Counted from the stretch's first letter, positions 1 through 9,676 are shown. The stretch is 64,000 bases of DNA from Candidatus Heimdallarchaeota archaeon (GCA_030603365.1 JAUVXV010000006.1:62001-126000), one strand, 5' to 3'. The notes: generated by a model not told the origin, from the sequence alone. Numbers and translations: made by a program.

Positions 1-150
1 GATATAAAGAGCATCTTTAAGATTACTTTGGTGTTATTACATGAAGCTCCACAGGAGACTCAGGAGATTATTGAAAAAACACTTGCATCTCTCAGAAAAA
101 TTGCCAAGAAAAATGACATCAAACTTAGTGAAGAAGAGTTGTGTGAATAA
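1..150 (+). CDS. C-terminal part of an unidentified protein (possibly a small regulator)
   Basis: The first frame is open from base 1 to a TAA at 148-150 and gives about 49 residues ending in ...SEEELCE. The visible part is two helical stretches (a hydrophobic one around ITLVLLHEA, then EIIEKTLASLRKIAKK). The stop lies two bases before the start of the ABC exporter gene, so the two are probably co-transcribed. Helical C-termini of this kind occur in MarR-type regulators, which often precede exporter pairs, but the DNA-binding part is outside the window. The assignment is an inference from context only. Confidence 0.5.
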   Translation, partial: DIKSIFKITLVLLHEAPQETQEIIEKTLASLRKIAKKNDIKLSEEELCE

Positions 151-152
151 TT

Positions 153-2393
153 ATGTTGCGGTTAATGAAATATGCAAAACCATACTTATTACTAATTATA
201 GCATCAGTAGGATTATTGTTTGCGCAAGCAAATCTAGAACTAGCTTTACCAGATTATCTTTCCAATATTGTTGACACGGGTATTCAACAAGGAGGAATAG
301 AAAATGCTGTACCAATTGCGATACGTCAGAGTGAGCTTGAAAGGATTTTCATCTTTATGGATCCTGAAAATCAAACAAATGTATTAGAGGATTATACTCT
401 AGCAGATGAAAATTCAACAGACTATGATGAATTAGTTGAAATCTATCCGGCATTAGTAAATGAGTCTATTTATGTACTGAATGATATAAAAAATATGGAA
501 ATCGAAGAATTGGAAGACTTATTGATAAAGCCATTAGTAGTCGTGTTCACTTTTGAACAAGCACTAGCTAATCCAGAGAATGCTACAGAAATTCTAGAAC
601 CCCTAGGATTTAATGCTAGTTCTCTTCCTCCTCCAGAAGTATTTTTCGCTTTTTTGAGTTCGTTACCTCCTGAGAATTTAACTTTCATAATCGAAGCAAT
701 TACCTATAGCTTTGAATCAATAGGAGAAACAATGCTGAATCAACTAGCAGTAGTAGCTGTTGGAATGGAATATGAAATAATAGGACTGAATACTGATAAA
801 ATTCAAAACATGTTTATTCTCAATTCTGGAGGTTTAATGCTTCTGATGACACTACTAGCTGTAATATGTACAATCTCAGTAAGCTACTTAGCTTCAAAAA
901 CATCAGCAGGAATGGGACGAGATATTCGAAGTAAATTATTCAGAAAAGTTGAGAGTTTCTCCAGTGTTGAATTTGACAGTTTTTCAACAGCCTCTTTGAT
1001 TACACGTTCAACCAATGATATCACTCAGGTGCAAGGCGCTATTTACATGATAGTAAGAATGGTTGCTTATGCCCCCATACTCGGTATTGGAGGGATAATT
1101 CGAGCTCTATCTAAAAGCAGAGACATGTGGTGGTTAATTGGTGTAGCGGTTGTAACATTAATAGTTCTTATTGGAATCGTATTTGCATTTACACTTCCAA
1201 AATTCAAAATAATGCAAAAACTAACAGATCGTCTCAATCTTGTTGCTCGAGAGAATCTTATGGGTATGCTAGTTATCCGTGCATTTAATAAGGAAAAACA
1301 TGAAGAGAAGAGATTTGATAAAGCCAATATAGATCTTACTGCTGTAAGCCTGTTTGTTATAAGAGTGTTTGTGGTTATGATGCCTTTTATGATGTTGATC
1401 ATGAATGGGCTCTCTGTAGGAATCATTTGGGTAGGAGCTCATAGAGTTGCTGATTTGAGTATGCAAGTTGGGGATATGATGGCTTTCTTACAATATGCTA
1501 TGCAAATCGTGTTTGCTTTTCTAATGTTGACCATGATGTTTATTATTCTACCTCGTGCAGTTGTAGCAGGAAATCGTATTCAGGAAGTATTAGCAATAGA
1601 ACCAGTTATCAAAGACCCTTCAGAACCTAAGAAATTTGACAAACCATTTAGGGGAAAAATAGAATTCCGCAATGTAGTTTTCAACTATCCTGGAGCAAAG
1701 AAGAGTGTACTTCAAGATATTAGTTTTACAGCTGAACCAGGTCAAACTACAGCTTTCATAGGTGCAACAGGTTCAGGAAAATCAACAATAATCAATTTAG
1801 TACCAAGATTTTATGAAGTATCTGAAGGCGCTATTTTGGTCGATGATTTGGATATTCGAGAAGTGACACAACACGATTTAAGAGAAGTGATAGGTTTTGT
1901 ACCACAAAAGAGCTCCTTGTTCTCAGGCACGATTGAAAGCAACCTGCGATTTGCAGATGAAGATGCAAGCGATGAAGCACTTCAATCATCACTTGAAATA
2001 GCTCAAGCTACTGAATTTGTTTCTTCCAAAGAAGAAGGAATTGAAAGTGAGATTGCTCAAGGTGGAATGAATGTTTCAGGAGGGCAAAAACAAAGACTTT
2101 CAATCGCTCGAGCTATGGTTAAGAAACCACCAATATATATTTTCGATGATAGCTTTTCGCAATTAGATTTCAAAACTGATGCAGCTTTACGTAGAGCACT
2201 TAAGAAACATACTGGAGATACCACACTGCTTATTGTAACTCAAAGAGTTTCCACAATCAAGAATGCTGAACAAATAATTGTAATAGATGATGGAAAGATA
2301 GTTTGTAAAGGAACACATGATGAGTTGTTGGAAACATGTGTGATTTATCGGGAGATAGCAACATCTCAACTTGAACTGGAGGAGAAATCATGA
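153..2393 (+). CDS. ABC exporter half-transporter, permease fused to ATPase (degenerate-site partner)
   Basis: Multidrug/lipid-type exporter of 746 residues; most half-transporters of this family are about 580-600. The surplus is a roughly 150-residue hydrophilic insert after the first transmembrane helix (about residues 45-205), expected to face outside. The ATPase domain has Walker A GATGSGKS (about residue 537), an intact signature VSGGQ (about 645) and Walker B IFDDS (about 664), where the usual catalytic Glu is Asp. This pattern marks the non-hydrolysing half of an asymmetric heterodimer. The stop overlaps the next gene by four bases (ATGA), so subunits are translationally coupled. The start ATG lies two bases after the preceding stop. 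Substrate cannot be told from sequence. Confidence 0.93.
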   Translation: MLRLMKYAKPYLLLIIASVGLLFAQANLELALPDYLSNIVDTGIQQGGIENAVPIAIRQSELERIFIFMDPENQTNVLEDYTLADENSTDYDELVEIYPALVNESIYVLNDIKNMEIEELEDLLIKPLVVVFTFEQALANPENATEILEPLGFNASSLPPPEVFFAFLSSLPPENLTFIIEAITYSFESIGETMLNQLAVVAVGMEYEIIGLNTDKIQNMFILNSGGLMLLMTLLAVICTISVSYLASKTSAGMGRDIRSKLFRKVESFSSVEFDSFSTASLITRSTNDITQVQGAIYMIVRMVAYAPILGIGGIIRALSKSRDMWWLIGVAVVTLIVLIGIVFAFTLPKFKIMQKLTDRLNLVARENLMGMLVIRAFNKEKHEEKRFDKANIDLTAVSLFVIRVFVVMMPFMMLIMNGLSVGIIWVGAHRVADLSMQVGDMMAFLQYAMQIVFAFLMLTMMFIILPRAVVAGNRIQEVLAIEPVIKDPSEPKKFDKPFRGKIEFRNVVFNYPGAKKSVLQDISFTAEPGQTTAFIGATGSGKSTIINLVPRFYEVSEGAILVDDLDIREVTQHDLREVIGFVPQKSSLFSGTIESNLRFADEDASDEALQSSLEIAQATEFVSSKEEGIESEIAQGGMNVSGGQKQRLSIARAMVKKPPIYIFDDSFSQLDFKTDAALRRALKKHTGDTTLLIVTQRVSTIKNAEQIIVIDDGKIVCKGTHDELLETCVIYREIATSQLELEEKS

Positions 2394-4276
2394 GTCACGG
2401 ACCACCATCAGGACGTGGAAGATCTTCAAGACAAAGAGGACCTATGGGTGCGATGATGAAAGGAGACAAAGCAAGTGATTTCAAAGGAACAATGAAGAAG
2501 CTCATTAGATATCTTGGAAGATATAGAATAGTGATTCTCTTTGCGATTCTGATTGCAACAGCTTCCACAGCTGCCAGCATTTTTGGACCTAAAATCCTCG
2601 GTCAGGCTACTACAACTCTGTTTGATGGGTTGATGGATGTTATAAGAGGAACAGGAGAAGTAGATTTTGAAGCAATAAAGTTGCTTATCTACTTCACACT
2701 TGCACTCTATATTGGTTCAGGGATTCTCAGTTATATTCAGGGATGGATAATGGCTAGAGTATCAACAAACATCGCTTATCGTTTCCGCAGAGATATTGCT
2801 GAAAAAATCAATAAAATGAAACTCAAATACTTTGACAAGACCACACAGGGAGAAATCCTTTCTCGCATCACTAATGATGTGGATACTATTAATCAAACCT
2901 TGAGTCAAAGTCTCTCTCAAATCATCACTTCAGCTGTAACTGTAGTCGGTGTACTAGTGATGATGTTTACAATAAGTTGGATGATGACTCTGGTAGCAAT
3001 TGTAATTATCCCACTATCTGGATTAATAGTAGCTTTTATTGTTAAAAAATCACAAAAGCATTTCGACCAACAACAAGAGTACATCGGCCACGTCAATAGT
3101 CATGTGGAAGAAATGTATGGTGGGCATGTTGTAATGAAAGCATTCAACGGAGAGGAGAAAAGTCAAGAGAAATTCGAAGGCTACAATAAAACACTCTTCA
3201 AATCAGCTTGGAAATCTCAATTCTTTTCAGGATTGATGATGCCTATAATGACATTCGTTGGTAACTTAGGGTATGTTGGAATCGCTATATTAGGTGGATG
3301 GTTAGCTATACAAGATGCAATAGGGGTAGGAGACATCCAAGCTTTCATTCAATATGTCCGAAATTTTACACGACCTATTGCACAATTAGCTAATGTTTCT
3401 AATGTTCTTCAGCAAACAGCTGCAGCATCAGAAAGGGTGTTTGAATTTATAGAAGAACCAGAAGAAGTAGCCGAAACTACAGATCCACTTAAACTAAAAG
3501 AAGTAAAGGGACTCGTGGAGTTTAAGAATGTGAATTTTGGTTACGACCCAGAAAAAACAATCATACACAACTTTTCAGCAGTAGCTCAACCTGGACAAAA
3601 AGTTGCCATCGTTGGACCAACTGGTGCTGGGAAAACCACTATGGTCAAGTTACTTATGCGGTTTTATGATATCAATGATGGTGCTATCTTTGTAGACGGA
3701 AATAACATTTATGATTTCACCCGAACTGACTTACGAAATATGTTTGGAATGGTTCTTCAAGATACTTGGCTCTTCAATGGAACAATCCTTGAGAATATCC
3801 GTTATGGACGAGCTGATGCTACAGATGCAGAAGTTGTTACAGCAGCTGAAGCAGCACATGTTGACCACTTTGTTCACACCTTAGCTGGAGGTTACCATAT
3901 GGAACTGAATGAAGAAGTCACCAATATCTCTGAAGGTCAAAAACAGCTTCTTACTATTGCTAGAGCTGTATTAGCTGATCCCCCTATACTCATTCTAGAC
4001 GAAGCAACCAGTTCAGTGGATACCCGTACAGAAATACTTATCCAAAGAGCTATGGATGAACTGATGGAGAATAGAACAAGCTTTGTAATCGCTCATCGTT
4101 TGTCAACAATCCGCAATGCTGATCTTATTTTAGTTATGGATGAAGGCGATATTGTAGAACAAGGAAGTCATAAGGAATTGTTAGCACAATGCGGGTTCTA
4201 TGCAGATCTATACAATAGTCAGTTTGATGTTATTGAAGAAAATACTGAACCTTCAGTACTTGATGCATGTGATTAG
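2390..4276 (+). CDS. ABC exporter half-transporter, permease fused to ATPase (catalytic partner)
   Basis: A 628-residue protein with a basic, Gly/Ser/Arg-rich N-terminus (about 35 residues), a six-helix membrane domain and a C-terminal ATPase. Walker A is GPTGAGKT (about residue 409). The signature is degenerate (ISEGQ instead of LSGGQ, about 513). Walker B is canonical LILDEATSSVD with the catalytic Glu. The degenerate signature here complements the degenerate Walker B of the upstream subunit, as expected for a heterodimer with one active and one inactive ATP site. It overlaps the first subunit gene by four bases. A strong hairpin with a T-rich tail follows directly. Confidence 0.94.
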   Translation: MSHGPPSGRGRSSRQRGPMGAMMKGDKASDFKGTMKKLIRYLGRYRIVILFAILIATASTAASIFGPKILGQATTTLFDGLMDVIRGTGEVDFEAIKLLIYFTLALYIGSGILSYIQGWIMARVSTNIAYRFRRDIAEKINKMKLKYFDKTTQGEILSRITNDVDTINQTLSQSLSQIITSAVTVVGVLVMMFTISWMMTLVAIVIIPLSGLIVAFIVKKSQKHFDQQQEYIGHVNSHVEEMYGGHVVMKAFNGEEKSQEKFEGYNKTLFKSAWKSQFFSGLMMPIMTFVGNLGYVGIAILGGWLAIQDAIGVGDIQAFIQYVRNFTRPIAQLANVSNVLQQTAAASERVFEFIEEPEEVAETTDPLKLKEVKGLVEFKNVNFGYDPEKTIIHNFSAVAQPGQKVAIVGPTGAGKTTMVKLLMRFYDINDGAIFVDGNNIYDFTRTDLRNMFGMVLQDTWLFNGTILENIRYGRADATDAEVVTAAEAAHVDHFVHTLAGGYHMELNEEVTNISEGQKQLLTIARAVLADPPILILDEATSSVDTRTEILIQRAMDELMENRTSFVIAHRLSTIRNADLILVMDEGDIVEQGSHKELLAQCGFYADLYNSQFDVIEENTEPSVLDACD

Positions 4277-4278
4277 AA

Positions 4279-4313
4279 AAGAAGAGTTTGAATCTCTTCT
4301 TCTTTTTCTTTTC
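4279..4313 (+). terminator. Hairpin plus T-tract after the ABC exporter operon
   Basis: Perfect 8-bp inverted repeat AAGAAGAG/CTCTTCTT (4279-4286 and 4294-4301) with a 7-base loop, followed by a T-rich run to about 4313. It begins three bases after the stop codon of the second ABC subunit. Archaea mainly need the T-tract, but the hairpin is clear. Confidence 0.7.
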
Positions 4314-4399
4314 ATTCTTAAACAAAATGCTAATAAGAAAAATTGAATGAACATGAAAGAATACTTAGATGATATGAAAAAAGAAGAAAGGAGAATGAA

Positions 4400-5959
4400 T
4401 TATATGTTTTTCATTCGTTTCTTAGTTAATAGAGAGAGAGGAACTACTGCAACACCAAATAAAGAGAGTATGAATATTATCAGAATACCAGTTGAAAACT
4501 CTGAAATTGTGATAGGTCCTTGGGGATAGGGATCATTGTTATTTGCATCACCATCAAGAGGATAGGGTGATATACCAGTCCAATCTGACCACCAATTACC
4601 TTCCAGAGTTATAGTATCGAACCAGATATTGTTTGTCCCATCATCGTAACCTTGCGAATCTCCTCCTAAATTGTTATCAGTAAATTTGTTGTGATGCAAA
4701 ACATTGTCGTAGGAGTCAAAATTTAGATAAATTCCATACAGAAAACTATATTGTATATCATTGTAAGCAAGAAGACAAGAAGCAGAAGATTCAAGATAGA
4801 TACAAAAATAATTGCTACTGAGACAAGTATTATTTGTAACTATATTTCCTGAGCATGACCAAATATAGATGGCCGACAGTACATTCTCGATGTATGTGTT
4901 ATTGTAAACTATACAATCATGAGAAATAAATAGTCTCAATCCAGACTCAAAGTTGAAATTGCAAGTATTGTTCACAAAAGTAGATTCATAATCATACATT
5001 GTTTTGATTGCATCTTCGTTATTGTTACAAGTATTATTCACAATAATACTATAAGTAGAAGATTCAAGATAGATACCACATTGATTATAGCTACAAGTAT
5101 TATTCATGATATCAGCATAATCACAGTCATAAAGAAGCATACCTATCGCTGTATCTGACAAGTTTTGGTTGTATATTGTGGGTCTCTTACAGTTAACTAA
5201 AATGAGCTGACCATAGTCTGGATCTGTAAGGGTAAGGTCATCAATTCCCTTGTAATATCCTAATATCTTCCCATTTACCCAGTTATTCTCAAAACTAAAG
5301 TTAAGATAATTTGTTATACTAATATCATAGAAATAGACACCATCATTATAAAATACATTATTCGTTAATGTAGAGTTGTTGGAATGCCATAACTCAATCC
5401 CGTAATCACCATTGTCGGAAAGTGTATTATTTATAATAACAGCACCAGGAGAGTAAAATAACTCAATTCCATCCCAACCATTTTTTGTCATAGTACAATT
5501 AATAATTGAGACACTAGAAGAATATTCAAGGTATACGCCAATCAATCCAATTTCATTAAGTGTAGTATTGAGAATTGTAGCTGTTCCAGAGGCAATAGAT
5601 ACAAGATTGATACCAAAACCAGTTGCTTTAATGTAACAGTAACTAATAACGAAATGTTTGGTAGTATCTTTAATAAAAATTCCTTTGATTTCTGTTGTTG
5701 TAATGTTATAATCTGTAATGATATAAGGATCTTCAACTGTTCCTGCTCCATTAAACCCATAATCGGTAAAATTGTCATCAGAGATTATTTTGATAGGGGC
5801 ATGATCTACTAGAGCTTGAATCGAGGGTGAAGATTTTTCATTATCAATAAGAGATGAAGTTGTAATAGTTGAATTATTACTCGCAGAAAGAATGAGTAAC
5901 GAGGTCGTAATTAATATTAGTACAATTATTTTTGAAGGATTAATTTTTTTTGTCGTCAT
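4400..5959 (-). CDS. NosD-like right-handed beta-helix surface protein (paralog 1)
   Basis: A 519-residue secreted protein. An N-terminal hydrophobic segment (about residues 10-28) looks like a signal peptide. The body is made of short repeats rich in N-N-T and G-I-x-L patterns typical of parallel beta-helix proteins of the NosD/pectate-lyase fold. The C-terminus has the motif SEFSTG, one transmembrane helix and a basic KKRMK tail, so the protein is probably anchored outside the cell. The closest relative in the window is the gene at 17369-18931; both share the upstream sequence GAGGTTAAAA before the ATG, which supplies an SD-like GAGGT. Ligand or enzymatic activity is unknown. Confidence 0.85.
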   Translation of the reverse strand: MTTKKINPSKIIVLILITTSLLILSASNNSTITTSSLIDNEKSSPSIQALVDHAPIKIISDDNFTDYGFNGAGTVEDPYIITDYNITTTEIKGIFIKDTTKHFVISYCYIKATGFGINLVSIASGTATILNTTLNEIGLIGVYLEYSSSVSIINCTMTKNGWDGIELFYSPGAVIINNTLSDNGDYGIELWHSNNSTLTNNVFYNDGVYFYDISITNYLNFSFENNWVNGKILGYYKGIDDLTLTDPDYGQLILVNCKRPTIYNQNLSDTAIGMLLYDCDYADIMNNTCSYNQCGIYLESSTYSIIVNNTCNNNEDAIKTMYDYESTFVNNTCNFNFESGLRLFISHDCIVYNNTYIENVLSAIYIWSCSGNIVTNNTCLSSNYFCIYLESSASCLLAYNDIQYSFLYGIYLNFDSYDNVLHHNKFTDNNLGGDSQGYDDGTNNIWFDTITLEGNWWSDWTGISPYPLDGDANNNDPYPQGPITISEFSTGILIIFILSLFGVAVVPLSLLTKKRMKNI

Positions 5960-6117
5960 TTTAACCTCAAAGTTAAGTTAACTCTCTTATTGTATATAAG
6001 GATTTTACAGAAATTTGTGTTTCCCGAAGAGAAGAAACAAGAAAAGGAGATCTCTAAGTTTAAAAGAATGAAAATGGATTGATTACCTTTAAGAGTGCCT
6101 AAAAATATGTACTTTTT

Positions 6118-6290
6118 ATGCCATTTGTGGACAATAAAGGAATAAGAACTCACTACATCGTTGAAGGATAAGGGTCTCCTGTTGTTATGCTTCATGGAGG
6201 TTTTGGAAGTCATAGAGAATGGTATATGGCAGATTATGTTAGCAATATTCGATTAGTCTGCTTGAAAGACTTTACTGACAAGTTTGAGGA
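6118..6290 (+). pseudogene. Decayed N-terminal fragment of an alpha/beta hydrolase
   Basis: From ATG 6118 the frame reads MPFVDNKGI..HYIVEG, then a TAA stop (6169-6171), then continues in the same frame with VVMLHGGFGSHREWY. This matches the start of the intact hydrolase at 13130 (MPFVENKGV...IVLIHGGFGSFQEWY). The stop sits where the intact gene has a Gln codon (CAA to TAA). Similarity is lost after about 6290, where the fragment runs into the 3' end of the opposite-strand hydrolase. Confidence 0.75.
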
Positions 6291-6294
6291 AAGA

Positions 6295-7137
6295 TTAAGC
6301 ATCTTTCAGAGTGATTATTTTTTGATAGTCAGTATTCTCCTTAGAATCCTTTATTTCAAGTACATCTGAAATGAATGATATAATATGATTCAAAATTTGT
6401 TCATTGAACTGAGATTTATGCACAGTGTGTGTGGCACCCTCAACTAATAATCCATATTTTTTCGGAGAGGAAATATATTCAAAATACTGTTCAATGGATT
6501 TTCTTTCTGTCAGTATTCCAGATGTACCATTTACTAGCATTATAGGACACTTAATATTACCCATTTTTTGTGACAGACCTTCTTTCTTCTGTTTATAGAG
6601 AGCTTTCAGGAGCATCTTAACTGGAACCTTAGGGAAACTTTCCATCTTCCAATCATAATACCCCGAAGGTAATAAAATTCTATCATATTCATTTACAAGA
6701 GGGTTTTTTATTGTCTTGACATTAAAAATACGTACTAGCCAGGTAAGTAAACCTAAATCCCAAGCTACGAACCCTCCTGTACCTAACATTATAGTTCCAT
6801 CGAGATCCCCACCCTTATTTGCGAGATAATCAAAAATAGTTCCTGCACCGAGAGAGATACCTAATCCTATTACTTTCTTGTATTTCTTCTTAAGATCACC
6901 AATGTAGTCCAATCCCCAATCATAGAAGACATCAGCTGTTTCTACACTACATAACAATTCTGAATCAACTCCATGGCGAGGGAGAAGAGGAACTTTGACA
7001 TCAACTTTAAGTTCAGCAATTCTAGCAGACCAGTTTTTCAGTTCAAAGGGAGTAGCAGATAAACCATGGAACAAAAACACGCAGATATCTGAGTCATTTG
7101 AGATGAATATATCTTTAGAGAATTCATTTGCTTGCAT
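6295..7137 (-). CDS. Alpha/beta hydrolase (esterase/monoacylglycerol-lipase-like)
   Basis: A 280-residue serine hydrolase. Near the N-terminus, FLFHGLSATPFEL is the oxyanion-hole HG motif. The nucleophile elbow is GISLG (about residue 93), fitting GxSxG. A candidate acid is in the LVNGTSGILT region and a candidate histidine is in the late GATHTVHKS segment. No signal peptide is seen, so the enzyme is probably cytosolic. It resembles carboxylesterase/monoacylglycerol-lipase families. Substrate is unknown. It is transcribed alone, convergent with the decayed hydrolase fragment. Confidence 0.85.
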   Translation of the reverse strand: MQANEFSKDIFISNDSDICVFLFHGLSATPFELKNWSARIAELKVDVKVPLLPRHGVDSELLCSVETADVFYDWGLDYIGDLKKKYKKVIGLGISLGAGTIFDYLANKGGDLDGTIMLGTGGFVAWDLGLLTWLVRIFNVKTIKNPLVNEYDRILLPSGYYDWKMESFPKVPVKMLLKALYKQKKEGLSQKMGNIKCPIMLVNGTSGILTERKSIEQYFEYISSPKKYGLLVEGATHTVHKSQFNEQILNHIISFISDVLEIKDSKENTDYQKIITLKDA

Positions 7138-7238
7138 GACAGTAGAGTATAATCAGTAAAATCTATTTAAGCTATATGCTTTGCCTAATTTGTTTGAATA
7201 ATGAAGTTGTGACAAGTTTATTCCTCGCTAGACTCAAC

Positions 7239-7475
7239 TTATTCTACATCTAAAGAAACTTCAGTTCCATTGATTTCTTTGTTTCTTCGAGATTTACCTG
7301 AAATTAGATCAAATAGGGAAAATATGAAGATCGCGGCAAGAACTGGTATCAAAACAAGAAAGACTATCTTATAGTCTTCGTAAAGACGCATTCCAAAGAA
7401 ATAGATTAGAGGTGCTCCTGCTACAGATAAAATAGCTATAAGTATCCAAATTTTGGTTTTTCTAGAAACTTCCAT
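7239..7475 (-). CDS. Small membrane protein, two predicted transmembrane helices
   Basis: Using the ATG at 7475 gives 78 residues beginning MEVSRKTK, with two hydrophobic helices (about residues 9-28 and 37-58) and a hydrophilic acidic tail. A longer frame exists upstream, but this start lies inside the end of the preceding gene (14-base overlap), as expected for coupled translation. The topology mirrors its upstream neighbour, so the pair may form one membrane complex. Family not recognised. Confidence 0.6.
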   Translation of the reverse strand: MEVSRKTKIWILIAILSVAGAPLIYFFGMRLYEDYKIVFLVLIPVLAAIFIFSLFDLISGKSRRNKEINGTEVSLDVE

Positions 7476-7707
7476 TGGAATCTCTTTTAGATCTATCTCT
7501 AGAAGGATTTTTTGGAGATATAATGTCAAAAATCCCTGCAACAGCTACTACAAAAACCACTGCAGATGCAACAATTAAAGCAATGTAACCAGATTCACCA
7601 GAAACTGCCATTTGGAGTATTCCTACTAGAATTCCAACAACTGCTCCTGTAGCAGTAGCGATACAAACTACTATAATTACACCTTTCTTAACAATTTTTG
7701 AGGTCAT
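7462..7707 (-). CDS. Small membrane protein, two predicted transmembrane helices
   Basis: An 81-residue protein with two long hydrophobic helices rich in Val, Ala, Ile and Gly (about residues 8-32 and 39-62) and a basic C-terminal tail (SRDRSKRDS). The 3' end overlaps the next gene, which encodes a protein of similar design. A TATTTATATATT-type element lies about 40 bases upstream (near 7750) and is a plausible TATA box. Function unknown. Confidence 0.65.
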   Translation of the reverse strand: MTSKIVKKGVIIVVCIATATGAVVGILVGILQMAVSGESGYIALIVASAVVFVVAVAGIFDIISPKNPSRDRSKRDSNGSF

Positions 7708-7772
7708 AACAAACGCACGTTTTGTTAAATGTCGTAGATTCTCTCAAAGCTATTTATATATTGTTGAAAATT

Positions 7773-8696
7773 TCAAATTAATTCTTTTTCATAAATTCCC
7801 CATGTTGCTACCTTATCAAAACCAAGCTCCTCTAGCACATTCTCAAATTCTAGAAGTTTGCCAATAACATCAATTAAGAGGTACTTTCCGCCCTTTTCTA
7901 AGCAATCATTAATCACTTGTACTAGCAGTTGTCTTAAATAATTTTCACTAGATGCTTCAAGATGAAAAGTAGCTACTATATCTTTATTCAGTGAGTTGGG
8001 TAAGGCATAACAATACCCTTCAAGTTTACCTCCTTCTCGAATAACTAAGTGGCTGACTAAATCAGCAGAGTTATCTATTTCCAAGATATCTTTTTTTGCT
8101 TCATCATCCGAACTTTTAAAGAAATTAGATACACTTATCGAACAATCATCAATATCTCGATCAGGATCAAATCTCAGTACATTTGTTGTTTTCACATCAA
8201 CTCTTCCTTTTTTCAATTCATAATGATAGTAGAATTTGTACTCAAATGGAAAATCTGTATGTTCTTTAAAATTCCATCTTTCCACTAATTCAATACTATT
8301 AGTATGCATAGTGGAAGCTCTTGTTTGTATGAATGGAACATTCTTTGATTTCAATACTTCAATCATTTTTTCTATGAGTAAATCTTCAGCCTCCTCATTG
8401 TTTGGTAATATTCTAGGGAGATTCAAAGTTGCACCAAGTTGTTCTCCTCGTTCAACCCCTGGACCAATTACACCATCTTGAAAACCAATTCTAGCAGAAA
8501 TAAATCCAACCATTTCATCATCTTTGAAACAGAAAAGAGCGGTTTCAGGATCAAAATCTGGAGATGAATAGAATTGCTTTAAAAATTCAAGGTTATATTG
8601 AAATGGCCACACCCAATCTTCTATAACTTTGAAACTCACTTTTACCTGTTCTACTTCAAATCCTGATTCATAAGATTTGATAATGTATTTACACAT
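7773..8696 (-). CDS. GNAT-like N-acetyltransferase, probably two tandem domains
   Basis: The open frame reaches up to 8747, but the ATG at 8696 (MCKYIIKSY...) avoids an unlikely hydrophobic leader and gives 307 residues. Residues about 30-130 have the GNAT pattern: FCFKDDEMVGFISARIG, then a long helix (IEKMIEVLKSKNVPFIQTRAS) and SIELVERWNF. A second similar half follows (VIREGGKLEGYCYALP, then LLVQVINDCLEKGGKYLLIDV and LEELGF). Tandem GNAT proteins of this size are common in archaea. The acyl acceptor is unknown. The gene diverges from the TIGR04076 gene. Confidence 0.65.
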   Translation of the reverse strand: MCKYIIKSYESGFEVEQVKVSFKVIEDWVWPFQYNLEFLKQFYSSPDFDPETALFCFKDDEMVGFISARIGFQDGVIGPGVERGEQLGATLNLPRILPNNEEAEDLLIEKMIEVLKSKNVPFIQTRASTMHTNSIELVERWNFKEHTDFPFEYKFYYHYELKKGRVDVKTTNVLRFDPDRDIDDCSISVSNFFKSSDDEAKKDILEIDNSADLVSHLVIREGGKLEGYCYALPNSLNKDIVATFHLEASSENYLRQLLVQVINDCLEKGGKYLLIDVIGKLLEFENVLEELGFDKVATWGIYEKELI

Positions 8697-8807
8697 GCAA
8701 AACAGAAAGTAAAGACAGTTAAAAGTATTAACAAAAATCTTTCCCAAGACAGATTAATAAGCGTGTCAGAAATGTACAATTACAATGAGTATGGTTGAAG
8801 TGAGAAT

Positions 8808-9107
8808 ATGACTGAAATAAAAATCTCAGTATTGAAAACATTAGATCCAAAAGCAGTTTTTGGTGAAGAATTTCCCTTTAAAGAACCTGCATCCAGGTGC
8901 ACCTATTTCGAAGAGGGTCAGGAGTTTATCTCTAAACATGCAGAAAGACCTGAAGGTTTTGGTTGCACATGGGCATGGCATGATCTTTACAAGCAGGTAG
9001 TTTTCCTCTATTTCGGAGGAGTGTATTATAAAGGAGACCCAGATGTAGCTATCACTTGTTGTTCAGATGGTAAGAGACCAGTAATTTTCAAATTGGAAAG
9101 GGTCTAG
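8808..9107 (+). CDS. TIGR04076-family small protein
   Basis: A 99-residue protein. The pattern of Cys residues and the ending CCSDGKRPVIFKLER fit the TIGR04076 family, whose members are about 90 residues with a conserved C-terminal C-x-DG-x-RPV-x-F block. FGCTWAWHDLYK is another family-like block. The biochemical function is not established. It is transcribed alone and divergently from the GNAT gene; the end is close to the convergent methyltransferase-like gene. Confidence 0.7.
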   Translation: MTEIKISVLKTLDPKAVFGEEFPFKEPASRCTYFEEGQEFISKHAERPEGFGCTWAWHDLYKQVVFLYFGGVYYKGDPDVAITCCSDGKRPVIFKLERV

Positions 9108-9124
9108 TTTCAATACTATTTTCT

Positions 9125-9676
9125 CTATCCTCTCTCTCCTCGTTTTAGTTTAGGTATAGGTAGCCATTTTCGAGTTGTAGTCTTATAATTGTTATAATCT
9201 TCTCCAAAATGAGCAATTAACAATTTCTCTTCAAATCTAGCTATATATTCGTAGAATGCTACAATTAGCACGAATAAACCTAATGAAGCTAGTGAAAGAG
9301 TGATGACGAGTAACCCTAGATATAGAAGTATCGACCCTAAATACATAGGATGTCTTACATACTCAAAAACTCCAGTTCTAATCACCTCTGGTGGGTCTCT
9401 TACTTCTTTGAAAACTTGCTGATGAGCTTTAAATGCAAAAAATCCTGCTAGTAGAAATATGACTCCGCCAATTGGAGCTGAAATGTAAATTGGTATGGTT
9501 TCAGTTAAGAATGTTGAAAAATGAAATACAAATGAATCTAATACCCAAAGAACAAGGAAGATTATTAAGAAGATTAGTTGACCTAAATCTGAGAATTTGT
9601 GTTCACCAATAATGTCCTCTCTTCCTTTATAATGGCCCATCTTATGTCCTTTGATATCTTTCTCTTCTGTGTTCAT
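9125..9676 (-). CDS. Isoprenylcysteine carboxyl methyltransferase/phospholipid methyltransferase-like membrane protein
   Basis: A 183-residue integral membrane protein with about four to five helices. The C-terminal half holds the family signature GVFEYVRHPMYLGSILLY, then a helix pair and FEEKLLIAHFGEDYNNYKTTTRKWLP. The RHPxY motif and the E-E-x-L-x-x-x-F-G-x-x-Y block are typical of the ICMT/PEMT superfamily, which binds SAM at this region. Prokaryotic members methylate lipids or small molecules; the substrate here is unknown. It has a short hydrophilic N-terminus (about 30 residues) and no partner genes. Confidence 0.85.
   Translation of the reverse strand: MNTEEKDIKGHKMGHYKGREDIIGEHKFSDLGQLIFLIIFLVLWVLDSFVFHFSTFLTETIPIYISAPIGGVIFLLAGFFAFKAHQQVFKEVRDPPEVIRTGVFEYVRHPMYLGSILLYLGLLVITLSLASLGLFVLIVAFYEYIARFEEKLLIAHFGEDYNNYKTTTRKWLPIPKLKRGERG

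Noticed and set aside
4347..4529. Short plus-strand frame in the 3' end of the NosD-like gene
   Set aside because: Lies inside the opposite-strand coding region and has no own motif; treated as a shadow.
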